NCBI GenBank assembly: GCA_002271215.1
Contig: CP018628.1
Span: 1,984,001 to 2,048,000 of the forward strand
DNA length: 64,000 nucleotides
DNA from: Lelliottia jeotgali
Lineage (GTDB): Bacteria > Pseudomonadota > Gammaproteobacteria > Enterobacterales > Enterobacteriaceae
Direction: 5' to 3'
Below the pieces are notes generated by a model. The model saw only the letters and a list, made by a program, of their open reading frames with translations, had not been told where the DNA came from and ran no database searches. The translations under genes were made by a program, and so were the position numbers. The first letter of the stretch is position 1; each line of letters starts with the position of its first letter. Of this stretch, positions 18,977-28,570 are shown piece after piece.

Positions 18977-19029
18977 CATGACTCCTGAGTAGACCGGTCG
19001 ACTAGTGATATGATAAATAAAAACGCCTG

Positions 19030-19629
19030 TTAAACGCCAGGCGTCGTAATACTGTTCTTCACATGCGCCAGCGCGCTTTCAAGCGGCACGGCGCTGCGGG
19101 AAATTTTGGCCTGCAAATTTGCGCCTAACCACAGCGCATATAACACCTGGGCCTGAGTCAAAGGATCGCCGCTGAAATTCAGCGTTTTTTCTTCGCGACC
19201 TTTTTCCAGCGCCTGAGCCAGCAGGGCAATAACACCGCTGGCCCCTTTGTCCATCGCCGTGCGCATGTCTTCTGAGAGATCGCACACTTCGGCAGACAAT
19301 TTGACGGTCAGGCAACCGCTGATAATGCCCTGCTGGCAGAACTGGTTCAGCGTTTCCTGATAGTAGTTGAGCACACGATCGCGATAGCACCCTTCGCCGC
19401 TGGCAAAGTGGGTGGCGAGACGCTGATGGTACCCGGCATAGTGCCGTTCCAGCATTGCCACGCCAAACGCCTCTTTGGAGCGGAAGTAGTGATAGAACGA
19501 ACCCTTCGGCACCTCAGCGGTTTTTAACAGCTCGCTAAGGCCCATTCCGGTAAACCCACGATGCATGCAAAGACGCTCGCCGGTAGCCAGAAGATGTTCG
19601 CGTGTATCGTGTTCAGTATTTTTGCTCAT
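19030..19629 (-). CDS. nemR: TetR-family electrophile sensor NemR
   Basis: Repressor of nemRA-gloA inactivated by N-ethylmaleimide, methylglyoxal or hypochlorous acid. 199 residues as in E. coli; TetR HTH spans about residues 10-56 ([19 protein letters not shown]). The redox-active Cys106 ([10 protein letters not shown]) and Cys116 (AEVCDLSED) are kept, as is a lysine-containing helix near residue 175. It stands first in the operon and has a palindromic operator 15 bp before its start. Confidence 0.95.
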   Translation of the reverse strand: MSKNTEHDTREHLLATGERLCMHRGFTGMGLSELLKTAEVPKGSFYHYFRSKEAFGVAMLERHYAGYHQRLATHFASGEGCYRDRVLNYYQETLNQFCQQGIISGCLTVKLSAEVCDLSEDMRTAMDKGASGVIALLAQALEKGREEKTLNFSGDPLTQAQVLYALWLGANLQAKISRSAVPLESALAHVKNSITTPGV

Positions 19630-19643
19630 GGCGCTGAATGTAC

Positions 19644-19659
19644 TAGACCAATCGGTCTA
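19644..19659. promoter_or_regulatory. NemR operator
   Basis: TAGACC-AATC-GGTCTA, an inverted repeat immediately upstream of nemR, matching the known NemR-type box. A related half-site (GTAGACCGGTCGACTA, 18989-19004) precedes nemA. Confidence 0.7.
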
Positions 19660-19668
19660 ATGCAAGTC

Positions 19669-21300
19669 TCACGATTTTCGACAGGTGTTCATGATGTCCA
19701 TCTGCGGCTGATAAACCGCTGATTTTACGTTCATCATACCGAGAACTGTCGAGAACAAATTATCCTGAGAAACCGCTGTTTTCGCCGCCTGGTCACGCAA
19801 GCACGGCTCATTGACGCCGAAGTTATTCACGTAATCGGGCGACAGCCAGAACATAAACGGAATATGCGTCTGTTGCGTTGGGGCCAGCATATAAGGTGTG
19901 CCGTGCAGATACAGCCCGTTTTCGCCCAGCGATTCGCCGTGATCGGAAAGATACACCAGCGCGGTATTCATCGTCGTCTGACGCGCTTTCAGAGCATCAA
20001 TGGTTTTACTGACAACGCTATCCGTATACAGAATGGTGTTGTCATAAGTGTTCATGAGCGCCTGATGGTCACAGTCCTGAATCTGATTGGTATCGCAGGT
20101 CGGGGTAAACTGGCGATATTCCTGCGGATAGCGTTGATAATAAGCTGGGCCGTGACTGCCCATTAAATGGATAACCAGCACGGAATCTTGCTTCAGCCCG
20201 TCGAGCACGTTATCCAGACGATGCAGGTTCACGTCGTCGATACAGGATTTATCTTTGCAGAACTGATCCAGTTTCCACTGGGTCATGTCCGTATGCGGGA
20301 TGCGATCGCACGCCCCTTTACACCCCCCGTCGTTTTCACGCCACAGCAGATTTACCCCCGCGTGGGCCAGCACATCGAGCAAACCTTCCTGATGACGGGC
20401 TAAATCTGCGTCGTATTTTTTGCGCGGCATACCAGAGAACATGCACGGCACGGAGACCGCGGTTTCTGTGCCGCAGGAGGAGGCCTGCGGGAAGTTAATC
20501 ATGCCTTGTTTTTTCAGCTGCGGATTGGTTTCACGCCCGTAGCCGTTAAGAGAGTAGTTGTCTGCGCGAGAGGCTTCACCAATCACCAGTACCAGCACTG
20601 TTTTTTTCTTCTGCGCCAGAATAACCGGGCCTTTGTGCGCATCCTGTCCGATACGGACCAGCGTCTGATCGCCCGCAAACCAGCGGTTTTTACTGTATTT
20701 GGCAATGGCGCTGACGTAGTTCGCCGGTGTCACCATTTTGACGATAGCTTTGTTATTGCGAAACAGGGAGGCGTAATCCTTATAAAAGACCGAGGCGACC
20801 AAAATAATCACCATCAGTGCGCCGAGGATAGCGGCGACGCGCATCAGCAGCGTGTACCACCATTTGCCGGAACGAATGCGAACAAACATCAGTACGATGG
20901 ACGGAATCAGACCGATAACCGCAATCCACAGCAGCATCTGTGGTGTCACCAGTGCGGTGGCTTCCTGCGAGTTGGTCTCGAAGATGTTGACCATCATGTT
21001 CTGATCGATGACGGCTCCGTAAGTGTACATAAAGTACGTCGCGCCGGCACAACCCAGCGTCAGCAGGATCATCAGCGGCTTACGGATAAACGGAATATTA
21101 ATCAGGCTGAAAATAATCACCCAGCCACAAAACAGAACCAGCGGAACAGAGGCTGCAAACAAGATATCGTGCAGATGGGCAGGGGCAATAATCTCCCAAC
21201 TGCGTTGAATAAACAGCGCATTCAGGAGCGTAAAAAATAACGCGCAACCCAGAGTAAATTTAATATCGTTACACTGTAACTTTTTTGCAAACCACATCAT
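19669..21300 (-). CDS. EptA-family lipid A phosphoethanolamine transferase
   Basis: Inner-membrane enzyme predicted to move phosphoethanolamine from phosphatidylethanolamine to lipid A phosphates. The 543 residues comprise five N-terminal transmembrane helices (to about 175) and a periplasmic sulfatase-like domain. The Zn-site Glu242 (IGEASRADN), nucleophile Thr280 (SCGTETAVSVPCMFS), and SDHGESLGENG motif are intact. It resembles E. coli EptA (PmrC) throughout, with the KDYASLFRNNK segment, but sits between nemR and ydhL, not beside basRS. A second copy may exist elsewhere. The start may be ATG 21300 or 21297. The substrate is inferred from family. Confidence 0.9.
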   Translation of the reverse strand: MMWFAKKLQCNDIKFTLGCALFFTLLNALFIQRSWEIIAPAHLHDILFAASVPLVLFCGWVIIFSLINIPFIRKPLMILLTLGCAGATYFMYTYGAVIDQNMMVNIFETNSQEATALVTPQMLLWIAVIGLIPSIVLMFVRIRSGKWWYTLLMRVAAILGALMVIILVASVFYKDYASLFRNNKAIVKMVTPANYVSAIAKYSKNRWFAGDQTLVRIGQDAHKGPVILAQKKKTVLVLVIGEASRADNYSLNGYGRETNPQLKKQGMINFPQASSCGTETAVSVPCMFSGMPRKKYDADLARHQEGLLDVLAHAGVNLLWRENDGGCKGACDRIPHTDMTQWKLDQFCKDKSCIDDVNLHRLDNVLDGLKQDSVLVIHLMGSHGPAYYQRYPQEYRQFTPTCDTNQIQDCDHQALMNTYDNTILYTDSVVSKTIDALKARQTTMNTALVYLSDHGESLGENGLYLHGTPYMLAPTQQTHIPFMFWLSPDYVNNFGVNEPCLRDQAAKTAVSQDNLFSTVLGMMNVKSAVYQPQMDIMNTCRKS

Positions 21301-21332
21301 AAAGAAAACCGTCTGTTTTTATTGATGGGGCG

Positions 21333-21365
21333 AGTATAGGGAACGAAGATTAGTGAAACCTTAAT
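21333..21365 (-). promoter_or_regulatory. PmrA-box-like promoter of the EptA gene
   Basis: On the minus strand ATTAAG-N5-ACTAAT (21365-21349) fits the PmrA/BasR consensus HTTAAD-N5-HTTAAD with one mismatch. TATACT (21338-21333) follows after 10 bp, placing the box at about -39 to -23, the position of PmrA boxes at pmrC and similar promoters. Confidence 0.6.
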
Positions 21366-21447
21366 GCCACATTTGTGTGCTAAAGCCCTTGCAGATGGCG
21401 CAGTTAGCGTCTTCACTGAAGGTGATAATCGATTTCGGGAGGTGTGT

Positions 21448-21687
21448 GTGGCAGAGCAACTGGAGTTTTTCCCCGTCCAGAGCCCGTGCCGGGGAATTTG
21501 CCAGTCGGATGAGCGCGGCTTTTGTCGGGGCTGTATGCGCAGTCGCGACGAGCGTTTTAACTGGCAAAATATGAGCGACGCGCAAAAGCAGGATGTGATA
21601 CGCCTGTGCAGACAGCGTTTGTTGCGTAAATTACGCGCAAACAAACCGTCGGATGCCGAAGAACCCCAGCAACCTTCACTTTTTTAG
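21448..21687 (+). CDS. ydhL: DUF1289 protein YdhL
   Basis: Small protein of 79 residues with a conserved Cys cluster (SPCRGICQSDERGFCRGCMRS), typical of DUF1289, probably a metal site; function unknown. GTG 21448 preceded by GGGAGG at 5-bp spacing gives the E. coli length and N-terminus (AEQLEFFPVQ). An in-frame ATG at 21364 would add 28 unsupported residues. It is followed closely by ydhF. Confidence 0.9.
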   Translation: MAEQLEFFPVQSPCRGICQSDERGFCRGCMRSRDERFNWQNMSDAQKQDVIRLCRQRLLRKLRANKPSDAEEPQQPSLF

Positions 21688-21735
21688 CGGCGGATATGCG
21701 TATACTCATGACATCACTTCCTTGAGGTAATTGTT

Positions 21736-22632
21736 ATGGTTCAGCGTATTGCCCTTGCCCCGCAGGGCCCGGAATTTTCACGTTTTGTTATGGGTTACTG
21801 GCGTTTGATGGACTGGAATATGTCCCCGCGCCAGCTGGTCAGTTTTATCGAGGAACATCTTGATCTCGGGATCACCACCGTCGATCATGCCGATATTTAC
21901 GGCGGATATCTGTGCGAGGCTGCTTTTGGTGAGGCGATGAAACTGGCTCCGCATCTGCGTGAGCGCATGGAAATCGTCACCAAATGCGGTATTGCCACCA
22001 CGGCCCGTGCGGAAAACGCGCTGGGTCATTACATCACCGACAGCGACCACATTATCAAGAGCGCTGAGCAGTCGCTGGTCAATCTGGCGACCGACCGTCT
22101 GGACCTGCTGCTGATCCACCGCCCCGATCCGCTGATGGATGCGGATGATGTGGCAAAAGCGTTCCTTGCGCTGCATCAGAGCGGGAAAGTGCGTCACTTT
22201 GGTGTGTCGAACTTCACCCCGGCGCAGTTTGCGCTGCTACAATCTCGTCTGCCGTTTACGCTGGCGACCAACCAGGTCGAAATCTCCCCGGTTCACCAGC
22301 CGCTGCTGCTGGACGGCACGCTGGATCAGCTGCAACAGCTGCGCATTCGCCCAATGGCCTGGTCTTGCCTGGGCGGCGGGCGTCTGTTCAATGACGACGA
22401 ATTCCAGCCGCTGCGCGATGAGCTTGAGACGGTTGCGCGTGAGCTGAACGCAGAAAGCATTGAGCAGGTGGTGTACGCGTGGATCTTGCGCTTGCCGTCT
22501 CAGCCGCTGCCGATTATTGGTTCGGGCAAAATTGAACGCGTACGTTCTGCAATTGCTGCAGAAGAGCTGCAGATGACACGCCAGCAGTGGTTCCGCATCC
22601 GCAAAGCGGCGCTGGGTTACGACGTTCCGTAA
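21736..22632 (+). CDS. ydhF: Aldo/keto reductase YdhF
   Basis: NADPH-dependent aldo/keto-reductase family oxidoreductase of 298 residues. The TIM-barrel shows the catalytic tetrad context (TTVDHADIYGG with Asp and Tyr; the Lys in VTKCG; His in LLIHRPDPL) and the cofactor-binding GSGKIERVRSA near the C-terminus. TTGAGG precedes ATG 21736. Physiological substrate is unknown. A weak hairpin (22666-22691) separates it from sodC. Confidence 0.93.
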   Translation: MVQRIALAPQGPEFSRFVMGYWRLMDWNMSPRQLVSFIEEHLDLGITTVDHADIYGGYLCEAAFGEAMKLAPHLRERMEIVTKCGIATTARAENALGHYITDSDHIIKSAEQSLVNLATDRLDLLLIHRPDPLMDADDVAKAFLALHQSGKVRHFGVSNFTPAQFALLQSRLPFTLATNQVEISPVHQPLLLDGTLDQLQQLRIRPMAWSCLGGGRLFNDDEFQPLRDELETVARELNAESIEQVVYAWILRLPSQPLPIIGSGKIERVRSAIAAEELQMTRQQWFRIRKAALGYDVP

Positions 22633-22713
22633 TCGCCCATACCTATGACATTCCGGTGAAATCATTGCCCCTGGTCTAAACTTTAGGGGCAAAAATAAAC
22701 CCGAGGAGGTCAT

Positions 22714-23232
22714 ATGAAGCGTTTTGCTCTGGCAGTTATGACGCTGGTGGTTTGCGCAGGCGCGCAGGCAGCCAGCGACAAAGTTGAAATGAATCTCGTC
22801 ACCTCGCAGGGGATTGGCCAGTCCATAGGCTCTGTCACCATCAGCGAAACCGATAAAGGGCTGGAGTTTGCGCCCGATCTCAAAGCACTTCCTCCCGGTG
22901 AACATGGTTTTCATGTTCACGCCAAAGGCAGTTGTCAGCCGGCACTGAAAGAAGGGAAAGCCTCTGCGGCAGAAGCTGCTGGTGGTCATTTTGACCCGCA
23001 TCACACCGGTAAACACGAAGGGCCGGAAGGCGCCGGGCACGAAGGTGACTTGCCCGTGCTGGTGGTCAATAACGACGGCAAAGCCACCGATCCGGTGGTG
23101 GCTCCGCGTCTGAAAAAACTGGATGAGATAAAAGGCAAAGCGCTGATGATCCACGTCGGCGGGGATAACATGTCCGATCAGCCTAAACCGTTAGGCGGTG
23201 GCGGGGCGCGTTACGCTTGCGGAGTGATTTGA
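22714..23232 (+). CDS. sodC: Periplasmic Cu,Zn superoxide dismutase
   Basis: Copper-zinc SOD that protects the periplasm. It has 172 residues with a signal peptide ending AQA-ASD. Copper/zinc ligands are in [22 protein letters not shown] and HEGDLP, with MIHVGGDN supplying the last copper His; the disulfide Cys pair (GSC and YACG) is present. GAGGAGG precedes ATG 22714. Its 3' end overlaps the 3' end of the convergent ydhK by 22 bp. Confidence 0.97.
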   Translation: MKRFALAVMTLVVCAGAQAASDKVEMNLVTSQGIGQSIGSVTISETDKGLEFAPDLKALPPGEHGFHVHAKGSCQPALKEGKASAAEAAGGHFDPHHTGKHEGPEGAGHEGDLPVLVVNNDGKATDPVVAPRLKKLDEIKGKALMIHVGGDNMSDQPKPLGGGGARYACGVI

Positions 23233-25244
23233 TCGCTAATCGTGCCCGGTGGTGGGGCTTGTTCCAGCTGAGAGAGCGAGCAGTGTAAACGCCAGATCAG
23301 TGAGGCTAAATCGCGCGCTACCGGCAGATGGTGGTGCGCGAGCGTGTCGCAAATACGTTGCAGTTCGGCGAGGGTAATGGCCAGCGGGCGCTGCTGGACG
23401 CCGCGAGTACTCATCACATCCCGTAGCAAGGAAATACAAATATCGCGCACCTGAGACAGCGGGTCGGAACGGGTTTCCCATGCCCGCAGTTGCCACACCA
23501 CGTGCGAGCAGTTCAACAGCACCACTCCCCAGCGCAGCAACCAGCGACGTGACAATTCGTCCTGACTGTTATTCAACTGGCTAACATGATGATAAACCAG
23601 TGATTCGTATTCGCTTTCGCTAAGGTGAGGTTTGCGGCTGAGCTGATCGACAAACCCCGTGCGCAGTTCTCGAATGTGACGCCGACTTTTACGCGCATCG
23701 GAGCCAGGGCGCAGAACCGCAAACGCCAGCCAGGCCAGCCCAACGCCCAAAATCTTCGCCAGATTGTCATTCAGAAAATCAGCAAAATCATATACCGGTG
23801 GATTGGTGACTGAAATAAACGAGCCCATAAAGACGATCAGTTGCCCCCATAACCCTGCGAGTTTTGGCATTTGCAATTTCAGTAGCTGCATCGTGGTGAG
23901 CAGCGGGAACAGGAATAACAGGAATTGCCACAGATCGGTTATCTGTACCATCAGCCCAAATTTCACGGCGAAGCTGAACAGCGAAAGTAAAATCAGGGTG
24001 CGCAGGAGCAGCGTCAGGGAGTTAAAGGGCGAGGCCGCGACGGAATAGAGCACGCAACTGATGGCCGCCAGCGTCAGCGCCGCCGAACCGGATTCCCACT
24101 GGGTGGTGATGCTCCACGCGCCAACCAGCGTCAGGGCGCAGAAGGTGCGAAATCCGCTCCATAACGCTTCCATATTGTCCGTGTGTCTTGCCAGCGCGGG
24201 GCTGCCCGGCACATTAAATTCGGTAATCGGCGTGGCATCCTCAACGGCTTTTATCCAGCGGCTGCTGCGTAAATATAAGCGGCAGAAATAGAGCAGGCGC
24301 TGCCAGAACGCGCGATGTCGATAATCATATTCATCCGTTGGGGCGAGAGGGGCAAGAATGCGCGCTACTGCTAACATATCCGTCTGCGGATTCGCCAGCG
24401 CCGCCAGAAGGCGATCGATAATTTCGCGGGTGTTTTCAGGCGGATTTGGCCAGTTGAGCAGCATTCTTCTCAGACCGGAGAGGGCGCTGGTCATTCTTAA
24501 CTGCTGATGGAGAAGATAATTCAACAGCTTATTCTGCCGACGAAAGCGGTAATGGCTCCAGAAAGCCTGAATACGCAGCAAGTTCATGGTGAGGATCTGC
24601 CCGATAACTTTTTCGTGGGCAAGACGAATGGTATCACTGGAATCAGGTTGCCAAAGCAAACTCGCGTGTTCCAGCAGACGCACATGCATGGTTTTTAACG
24701 CCGAGATGAGCGTGGTACCGTCAGAAGTGCTCGGCAGGATCATCATCATTACGCCGCCGCACAGGATACCGATGATCACTTCGCATACGCGCGCCTGGGC
24801 GATATCCCACAGCTCAGTGGTATCCAGAATATTGACCACCGGGAAGGCGATAATGGCGGCGGTGTAACCCGCCAGCTGGAAAGCATAGGCGACGTTATTG
24901 GTGAAATGGGCACAGGCCCAGGTGCAAAATCCCAGCCAGGCGGCCATGCTGAATAAAAATAGCCACGGATCGTTAAGCGTGTGTCCGGCGATAATTAATG
25001 CCGCCGTTGCCCCTAACAGGCTCCCTGCAACGCGCCCGAGACTTTTGCTGATTACGCCACCGACGGTGGGAAAGCTGACCACCGCGGCAGAGGTCATGGC
25101 CCAGTAGGGCTCATCCAGATTCAGATAATAGGCCACCGTGAGCGCCAGACACATGGCGATACCGTTGCGCAAAGCATATCGCCACTGCGCCGGGGAAGCT
25201 TTAAACCACGGCATATTGCGCCACGAGAAAGCGCGGATGTTCAT
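23211..25244 (-). CDS. ydhK: FUSC-family membrane protein YdhK
   Basis: Large inner-membrane protein of 677 residues of the fusaric-acid-resistance/aromatic-acid exporter (AaeB-like) family. Two blocks of hydrophobic helices (about 25-170 and 370-510) each precede a cytoplasmic region. It should form an efflux system with the membrane-fusion protein YdhJ and small YdhI. Its ATG overlaps the ydhJ stop (ATGA), showing translational coupling. The exported compound is unknown. SlyA control is expected from the divergent slyA arrangement. Confidence 0.92.
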   Translation of the reverse strand: MNIRAFSWRNMPWFKASPAQWRYALRNGIAMCLALTVAYYLNLDEPYWAMTSAAVVSFPTVGGVISKSLGRVAGSLLGATAALIIAGHTLNDPWLFLFSMAAWLGFCTWACAHFTNNVAYAFQLAGYTAAIIAFPVVNILDTTELWDIAQARVCEVIIGILCGGVMMMILPSTSDGTTLISALKTMHVRLLEHASLLWQPDSSDTIRLAHEKVIGQILTMNLLRIQAFWSHYRFRRQNKLLNYLLHQQLRMTSALSGLRRMLLNWPNPPENTREIIDRLLAALANPQTDMLAVARILAPLAPTDEYDYRHRAFWQRLLYFCRLYLRSSRWIKAVEDATPITEFNVPGSPALARHTDNMEALWSGFRTFCALTLVGAWSITTQWESGSAALTLAAISCVLYSVAASPFNSLTLLLRTLILLSLFSFAVKFGLMVQITDLWQFLLFLFPLLTTMQLLKLQMPKLAGLWGQLIVFMGSFISVTNPPVYDFADFLNDNLAKILGVGLAWLAFAVLRPGSDARKSRRHIRELRTGFVDQLSRKPHLSESEYESLVYHHVSQLNNSQDELSRRWLLRWGVVLLNCSHVVWQLRAWETRSDPLSQVRDICISLLRDVMSTRGVQQRPLAITLAELQRICDTLAHHHLPVARDLASLIWRLHCSLSQLEQAPPPGTISDQITPQA

Positions 25245-26104
25245 CAGCGCGTTCCGATAGACACGGTGCAGGTCGTACCGGAGACCAGGGTGATATCCTT
25301 CGGCAGGTTATCAAATTCAACGCGAACCGGCACCCGCTGGGCCAGACGCACCCACGGCACATTCGGTTTAATATCAGGCACTAAGCCAGAGTCAGTTTCG
25401 ACACTCTGATCGTAAATAGCGCGCCCGATACTGGAAACGTGACCCTGTAACACCGTCGAGCCGCTGTACAGAGTGATTTGCGCAGAGGCGCCTTCCCGAA
25501 TATGGCGCAGTTTGGTCTCTTCAAAATAGCCGACGACATAGAATGAGTGGCTATCCACCAGGGCAAAAACTGGCTGGCCCTGGGTGGCATAGTTACCTTC
25601 GCGTGTGGATAAGTTGGTGACCCATCCGTCAACGGGCGCTTTAACCACTGTTTGCGTCAGCTGCCACTGGGCTTCTTTGAGCGTCGCTTCCGCCACTTCT
25701 ACGCTAGCCTGCATGGCTTTTACGTTGATATTAGCGGTATCCAGATCTTCAGCAGAGATGAAATTTTGCGGCAGGTGGCGGCGACGATTAGCTTCATTAT
25801 TCGCTTTTGCCAGATCGGACTGCGCCTTTGCTAACTGCGCCTGGGCGTTGAGCACAGCGATATGGAATGGCGTCTCATCAATGTGGAACAGCACATCTCC
25901 TGCTTTGACTTTCTGATTATCTTTAATGAGCAGAGAGGTGATACTGCCAGACACCTGTGGGGTGATACTGACCTGCTCGGCGCGGACTTTGCCGTCGCGC
26001 GTCCACGGCGACTGCATGTAATAATTCCACAGCCACCAGCCAGCAATCACAGCCAGGGCCAGAACAAACAAACTGGAAAAATATTTAAGGGTTTTCAGGG
26101 ACAT
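25244..26104 (-). CDS. ydhJ: HlyD-type membrane fusion protein YdhJ
   Basis: Periplasmic adaptor of the HlyD/EmrA family, 286 residues: one N-terminal anchor helix ([19 protein letters not shown]), a barrel/lipoyl half ([11 protein letters not shown] and KAPVDGWV), a coiled-coil hairpin ([18 protein letters not shown]) and a C-terminal beta domain. ATG 26104 (MSLKTLKYF) matches E. coli; the upstream in-frame start at 26140 would overlap ydhI. It partners YdhK in an efflux complex. Confidence 0.93.
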   Translation of the reverse strand: MSLKTLKYFSSLFVLALAVIAGWWLWNYYMQSPWTRDGKVRAEQVSITPQVSGSITSLLIKDNQKVKAGDVLFHIDETPFHIAVLNAQAQLAKAQSDLAKANNEANRRRHLPQNFISAEDLDTANINVKAMQASVEVAEATLKEAQWQLTQTVVKAPVDGWVTNLSTREGNYATQGQPVFALVDSHSFYVVGYFEETKLRHIREGASAQITLYSGSTVLQGHVSSIGRAIYDQSVETDSGLVPDIKPNVPWVRLAQRVPVRVEFDNLPKDITLVSGTTCTVSIGTR

Positions 26105-26106
26105 AT

Positions 26107-26343
26107 TCACCACGCAATCAACAGAGCCAGGCCAAGGCATACGGAAAGAGTAAACAACGACAGATCCATCAGCATGGGATGCCAGATTTCACCGGAATAC
26201 ATCCAGTCACGCAGCAATCGGTGGGCCACAAGCCAGATCAGAAAACCCAGCATAACGGCTTTAAAAATAGGCGGGAAATAGACGGATGCACCGACAATCA
26301 GGTCCTGAAGGGGTAACCCTGCACAGCTAAAAGAGAACTTCAC
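26107..26343 (-). CDS. ydhI: DUF1656 small membrane protein YdhI
   Basis: 78-residue inner-membrane protein with two helices ([20 protein letters not shown] and the C-terminal [18 protein letters not shown]), the usual small partner in AaeX/YdhI-type efflux operons. First codon is GTG 26343. It heads the ydhIJK operon, divergent from slyA, with 186 bp between starts; ydhJ starts 2 bp after its stop. Confidence 0.92.
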   Translation of the reverse strand: MKFSFSCAGLPLQDLIVGASVYFPPIFKAVMLGFLIWLVAHRLLRDWMYSGEIWHPMLMDLSLFTLSVCLGLALLIAW

Positions 26344-26441
26344 GAGCAGAGATCCTTTGCAGTGGTAAATGGACCCAGAGGGTCTGTGTTAACACGATGA
26401 AGTGCCTTAATTAAGTGTAAATCATTCGTTCAAAATTGATG

Positions 26442-26519
26442 AATGCAGTATTGCATTTGTTTTGCCAATATAAATGCTGCACACTATTCTAAAATCAGTA
26501 TAATAACTTAGCAAGCTAA
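26442..26519. promoter_or_regulatory. SlyA operator and slyA promoter region
   Basis: TTAGCAAGCTAA at 26508-26519 is a perfect copy of the published SlyA consensus, just after a TATAAT (26499-26504). A second palindrome AATGCA-GTAT-TGCATT lies at 26442-26457. Both sit in the slyA-ydhI divergent gap, supporting autorepression and control of ydhIJK. Confidence 0.75.
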
Positions 26520-26529
26520 TTATAAGGAG

Positions 26530-26970
26530 ATGAAATTGGAATCGCCACTAGGTTCTGATCTGGCAAGGTTGGTACGCATCTGGCGTGCTCTGATTGACCA
26601 TCGCCTGAAACCTCTGGAATTGACGCAGACGCATTGGGTTACGCTGCATAACATTCATCAGTTACCGCCCGAGCAGTCGCAAATCCAACTGGCAAAAGCG
26701 ATCGGCATTGAGCAGCCGTCACTGGTGCGTACGCTCGATCAGCTGGAGGAGAAGGGGCTGATTTCCCGGCAAACCTGCGCCAGCGATCGCCGTGCTAAAC
26801 GCATTAAGCTCACTGAGAAAGCAGCACCTATCATCACTGAGATGGAAGCTGTTATCAGTAAAACGCGAGGGGAGATCCTGTCCGGGATAACGCCTGCTGA
26901 GCTGGAACAACTGATTGATATGATTGCTCGTCTTGAGCAGAACATCAATGAGCTCCAGACCCGCGACTAA
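26530..26970 (+). CDS. slyA: MarR-family regulator SlyA
   Basis: Winged-helix transcription factor of 146 residues that counters H-NS silencing and controls envelope and virulence genes. Dimerisation helices flank a DNA-binding core ([20 protein letters not shown] then wing [17 protein letters not shown]). AAGGAG sits 0-5 bp before ATG 26530, an unusually tight spacing; E. coli initiates slyA at a similar place. The SlyA consensus palindrome overlaps its start region. Confidence 0.96.
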   Translation: MKLESPLGSDLARLVRIWRALIDHRLKPLELTQTHWVTLHNIHQLPPEQSQIQLAKAIGIEQPSLVRTLDQLEEKGLISRQTCASDRRAKRIKLTEKAAPIITEMEAVISKTRGEILSGITPAELEQLIDMIARLEQNINELQTRD

Positions 26971-26979
26971 CGCCATAAA

Positions 26980-27002
26980 AAAGCCTTGCTACGCAAGGCT
27001 TT
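26980..27002. terminator. Bidirectional terminator after slyA
   Basis: Perfect 10-bp stem AAAGCCTTGC/GCAAGGCTTT with a TAC loop and T-rich CTTTTTAT downstream; A-rich side serves the convergent cyclase gene. Confidence 0.9.
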
Positions 27003-27006
27003 CTTT

Positions 27007-28368
27007 TTATTTGAACACGACTACCCGATTTCGCCCCGTCGCTTTAGCTTCATACATGGCTTTATCCGCGCGTTCGACGCACTCCTCGGCAGTCACCGTT
27101 GGCGACTGCGCAGTATAAATGCCCATGCTGATGGTAATCGTTTCTGGAAGTTCGCCATGCGTTGTGTCACGGTCAAAACTGCTCAGCGTCAAGCGAATGC
27201 GTTCCGCCACCTGTTTTGCTGCCTCAGAAGGCGTATTCGGCAGCAGCAAGACAAACTCCTCTCCGCCGATGCGTGCGGCGATATCCTGCGGGCGTACTGA
27301 ATCCATCAGCAGATTGGCGACAAACTGCAAGACCTTGTCACCCTGCAGATGCCCGTAGGTGTCATTAATGCGTTTGAAACGATCCAGATCGCTGACAATC
27401 ACCGACACGGGTTTGCTTGCAGAAGTCGTACTGAGCGAGTGACTCAAGGATTCGTAAAAGTAGCTGCGGTTGTAGAGTCGCGTCAGGGCATCGCGGATGG
27501 AATTCTGGTAAGACTGCTGGTATTTAAGATGTGAAACCCGGTAGAGACTAAAAACATCGTGAAGTAGGGCAAAAATAATCAGCAGGGTGGCTGTCGTTTC
27601 GAATAGCCGTGAGTGATACCAGGCAAACCCCTCAACGTGATCTGACGATAAAAGAGTGGCCAGGGTAATTACATAGCAGACACATAAAAAACTGCCGCTG
27701 ACCCAGAATAGATTACGCAGACGCGTAATGGCCAGCATGGTTATTAATGCGGTTATCCAGAGGACAATCAGAATAATATTAACCACCTGACTCCATAATA
27801 CCGTCATCTGTCGACTTTCATTATTGACCAAATCCAGTGACAGCAAACTGCTATGGCTTGACCAGAGCCATGTCAGGGTAATCATGGTTGCCGTAAAAAT
27901 AAATATCCCGCAGATGATGAATTTATACATCAAACGCGTTAATGGATAGTGACGCAATGTAAAAAGCACCGTTGCGAGGATGAACAGGCAGGCCATCATG
28001 ATGTTACGCATCATGAAGAAAATCATCGCGTCATTGTAGTTGATACGATGCGTGCCATAGGGGTTTAGCCACCCTGGAAAGTTGCTCATCGTTCCGGCCA
28101 GCAGAATGGCAGAACCCGCAAAGGCAAACGCAATGGCGAGCAGGAAAACTCGATCTTTATCGCACCAGTATTTCATCGCCATAAAAAAGGCAATAAACAA
28201 ATGAAATACCAGCAGAAATATCGTCAGGGTTGGGAATAAAAAGGGTGACAGCGCCGGGACAAAAACGGCTATTTTCGAATAAAAGGCATGAAATAGACCA
28301 AAAAAAACCAGGCAGGCAAAGAAAAAGGAAACATAGCGGTTTCCCATATGTCGATTAATCAAAATCAT
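27007..28368 (-). CDS. Membrane diguanylate cyclase (MASE-type sensor + GGDEF)
   Basis: Predicted c-di-GMP synthase of 453 residues. The first 285 residues hold about eight hydrophobic helices of a MASE4-like membrane sensor. A GGDEF domain follows: DALTRLYNRSYF, SDLDRFKRINDTYGHLQGD, and active motif GGEEF (residues 368-372). An RxxD inhibitory site (RPQD) lies exactly five residues before GGEEF, so product inhibition is expected. The C-terminal GIYTAQSPT and ADKAMYEAK blocks are intact. ATG 28368 is preferred to a TTG two codons upstream. K-12 has no gene here between slyA and slyB; this one is an accessory insertion. Confidence 0.9.
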   Translation of the reverse strand: MILINRHMGNRYVSFFFACLVFFGLFHAFYSKIAVFVPALSPFLFPTLTIFLLVFHLFIAFFMAMKYWCDKDRVFLLAIAFAFAGSAILLAGTMSNFPGWLNPYGTHRINYNDAMIFFMMRNIMMACLFILATVLFTLRHYPLTRLMYKFIICGIFIFTATMITLTWLWSSHSSLLSLDLVNNESRQMTVLWSQVVNIILIVLWITALITMLAITRLRNLFWVSGSFLCVCYVITLATLLSSDHVEGFAWYHSRLFETTATLLIIFALLHDVFSLYRVSHLKYQQSYQNSIRDALTRLYNRSYFYESLSHSLSTTSASKPVSVIVSDLDRFKRINDTYGHLQGDKVLQFVANLLMDSVRPQDIAARIGGEEFVLLLPNTPSEAAKQVAERIRLTLSSFDRDTTHGELPETITISMGIYTAQSPTVTAEECVERADKAMYEAKATGRNRVVVFK

Positions 28369-28570
28369 AGGCAATTTAACTGGCAGATAATGCGTTATTT
28401 AACAGGGGTAATGAGACGCGATCTTATCAAATTCCAGAGGAAATACTTTGCGCCGGGACAATATAATGCTGCGTTATTAATTTGTACGGTGAATGTATTT
28501 AAAGCGAATAAAGAATATGAATGATACTTAATAAGTATGGATGTGGCCGTGAGCCACATCCATCAGAGAA

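Noticed and set aside
22666..22691. Hairpin before sodC considered as a terminator
   Set aside because: Seven-bp stem has a 12-nt loop and is followed by an A-rich stretch, not Ts, on the plus strand.
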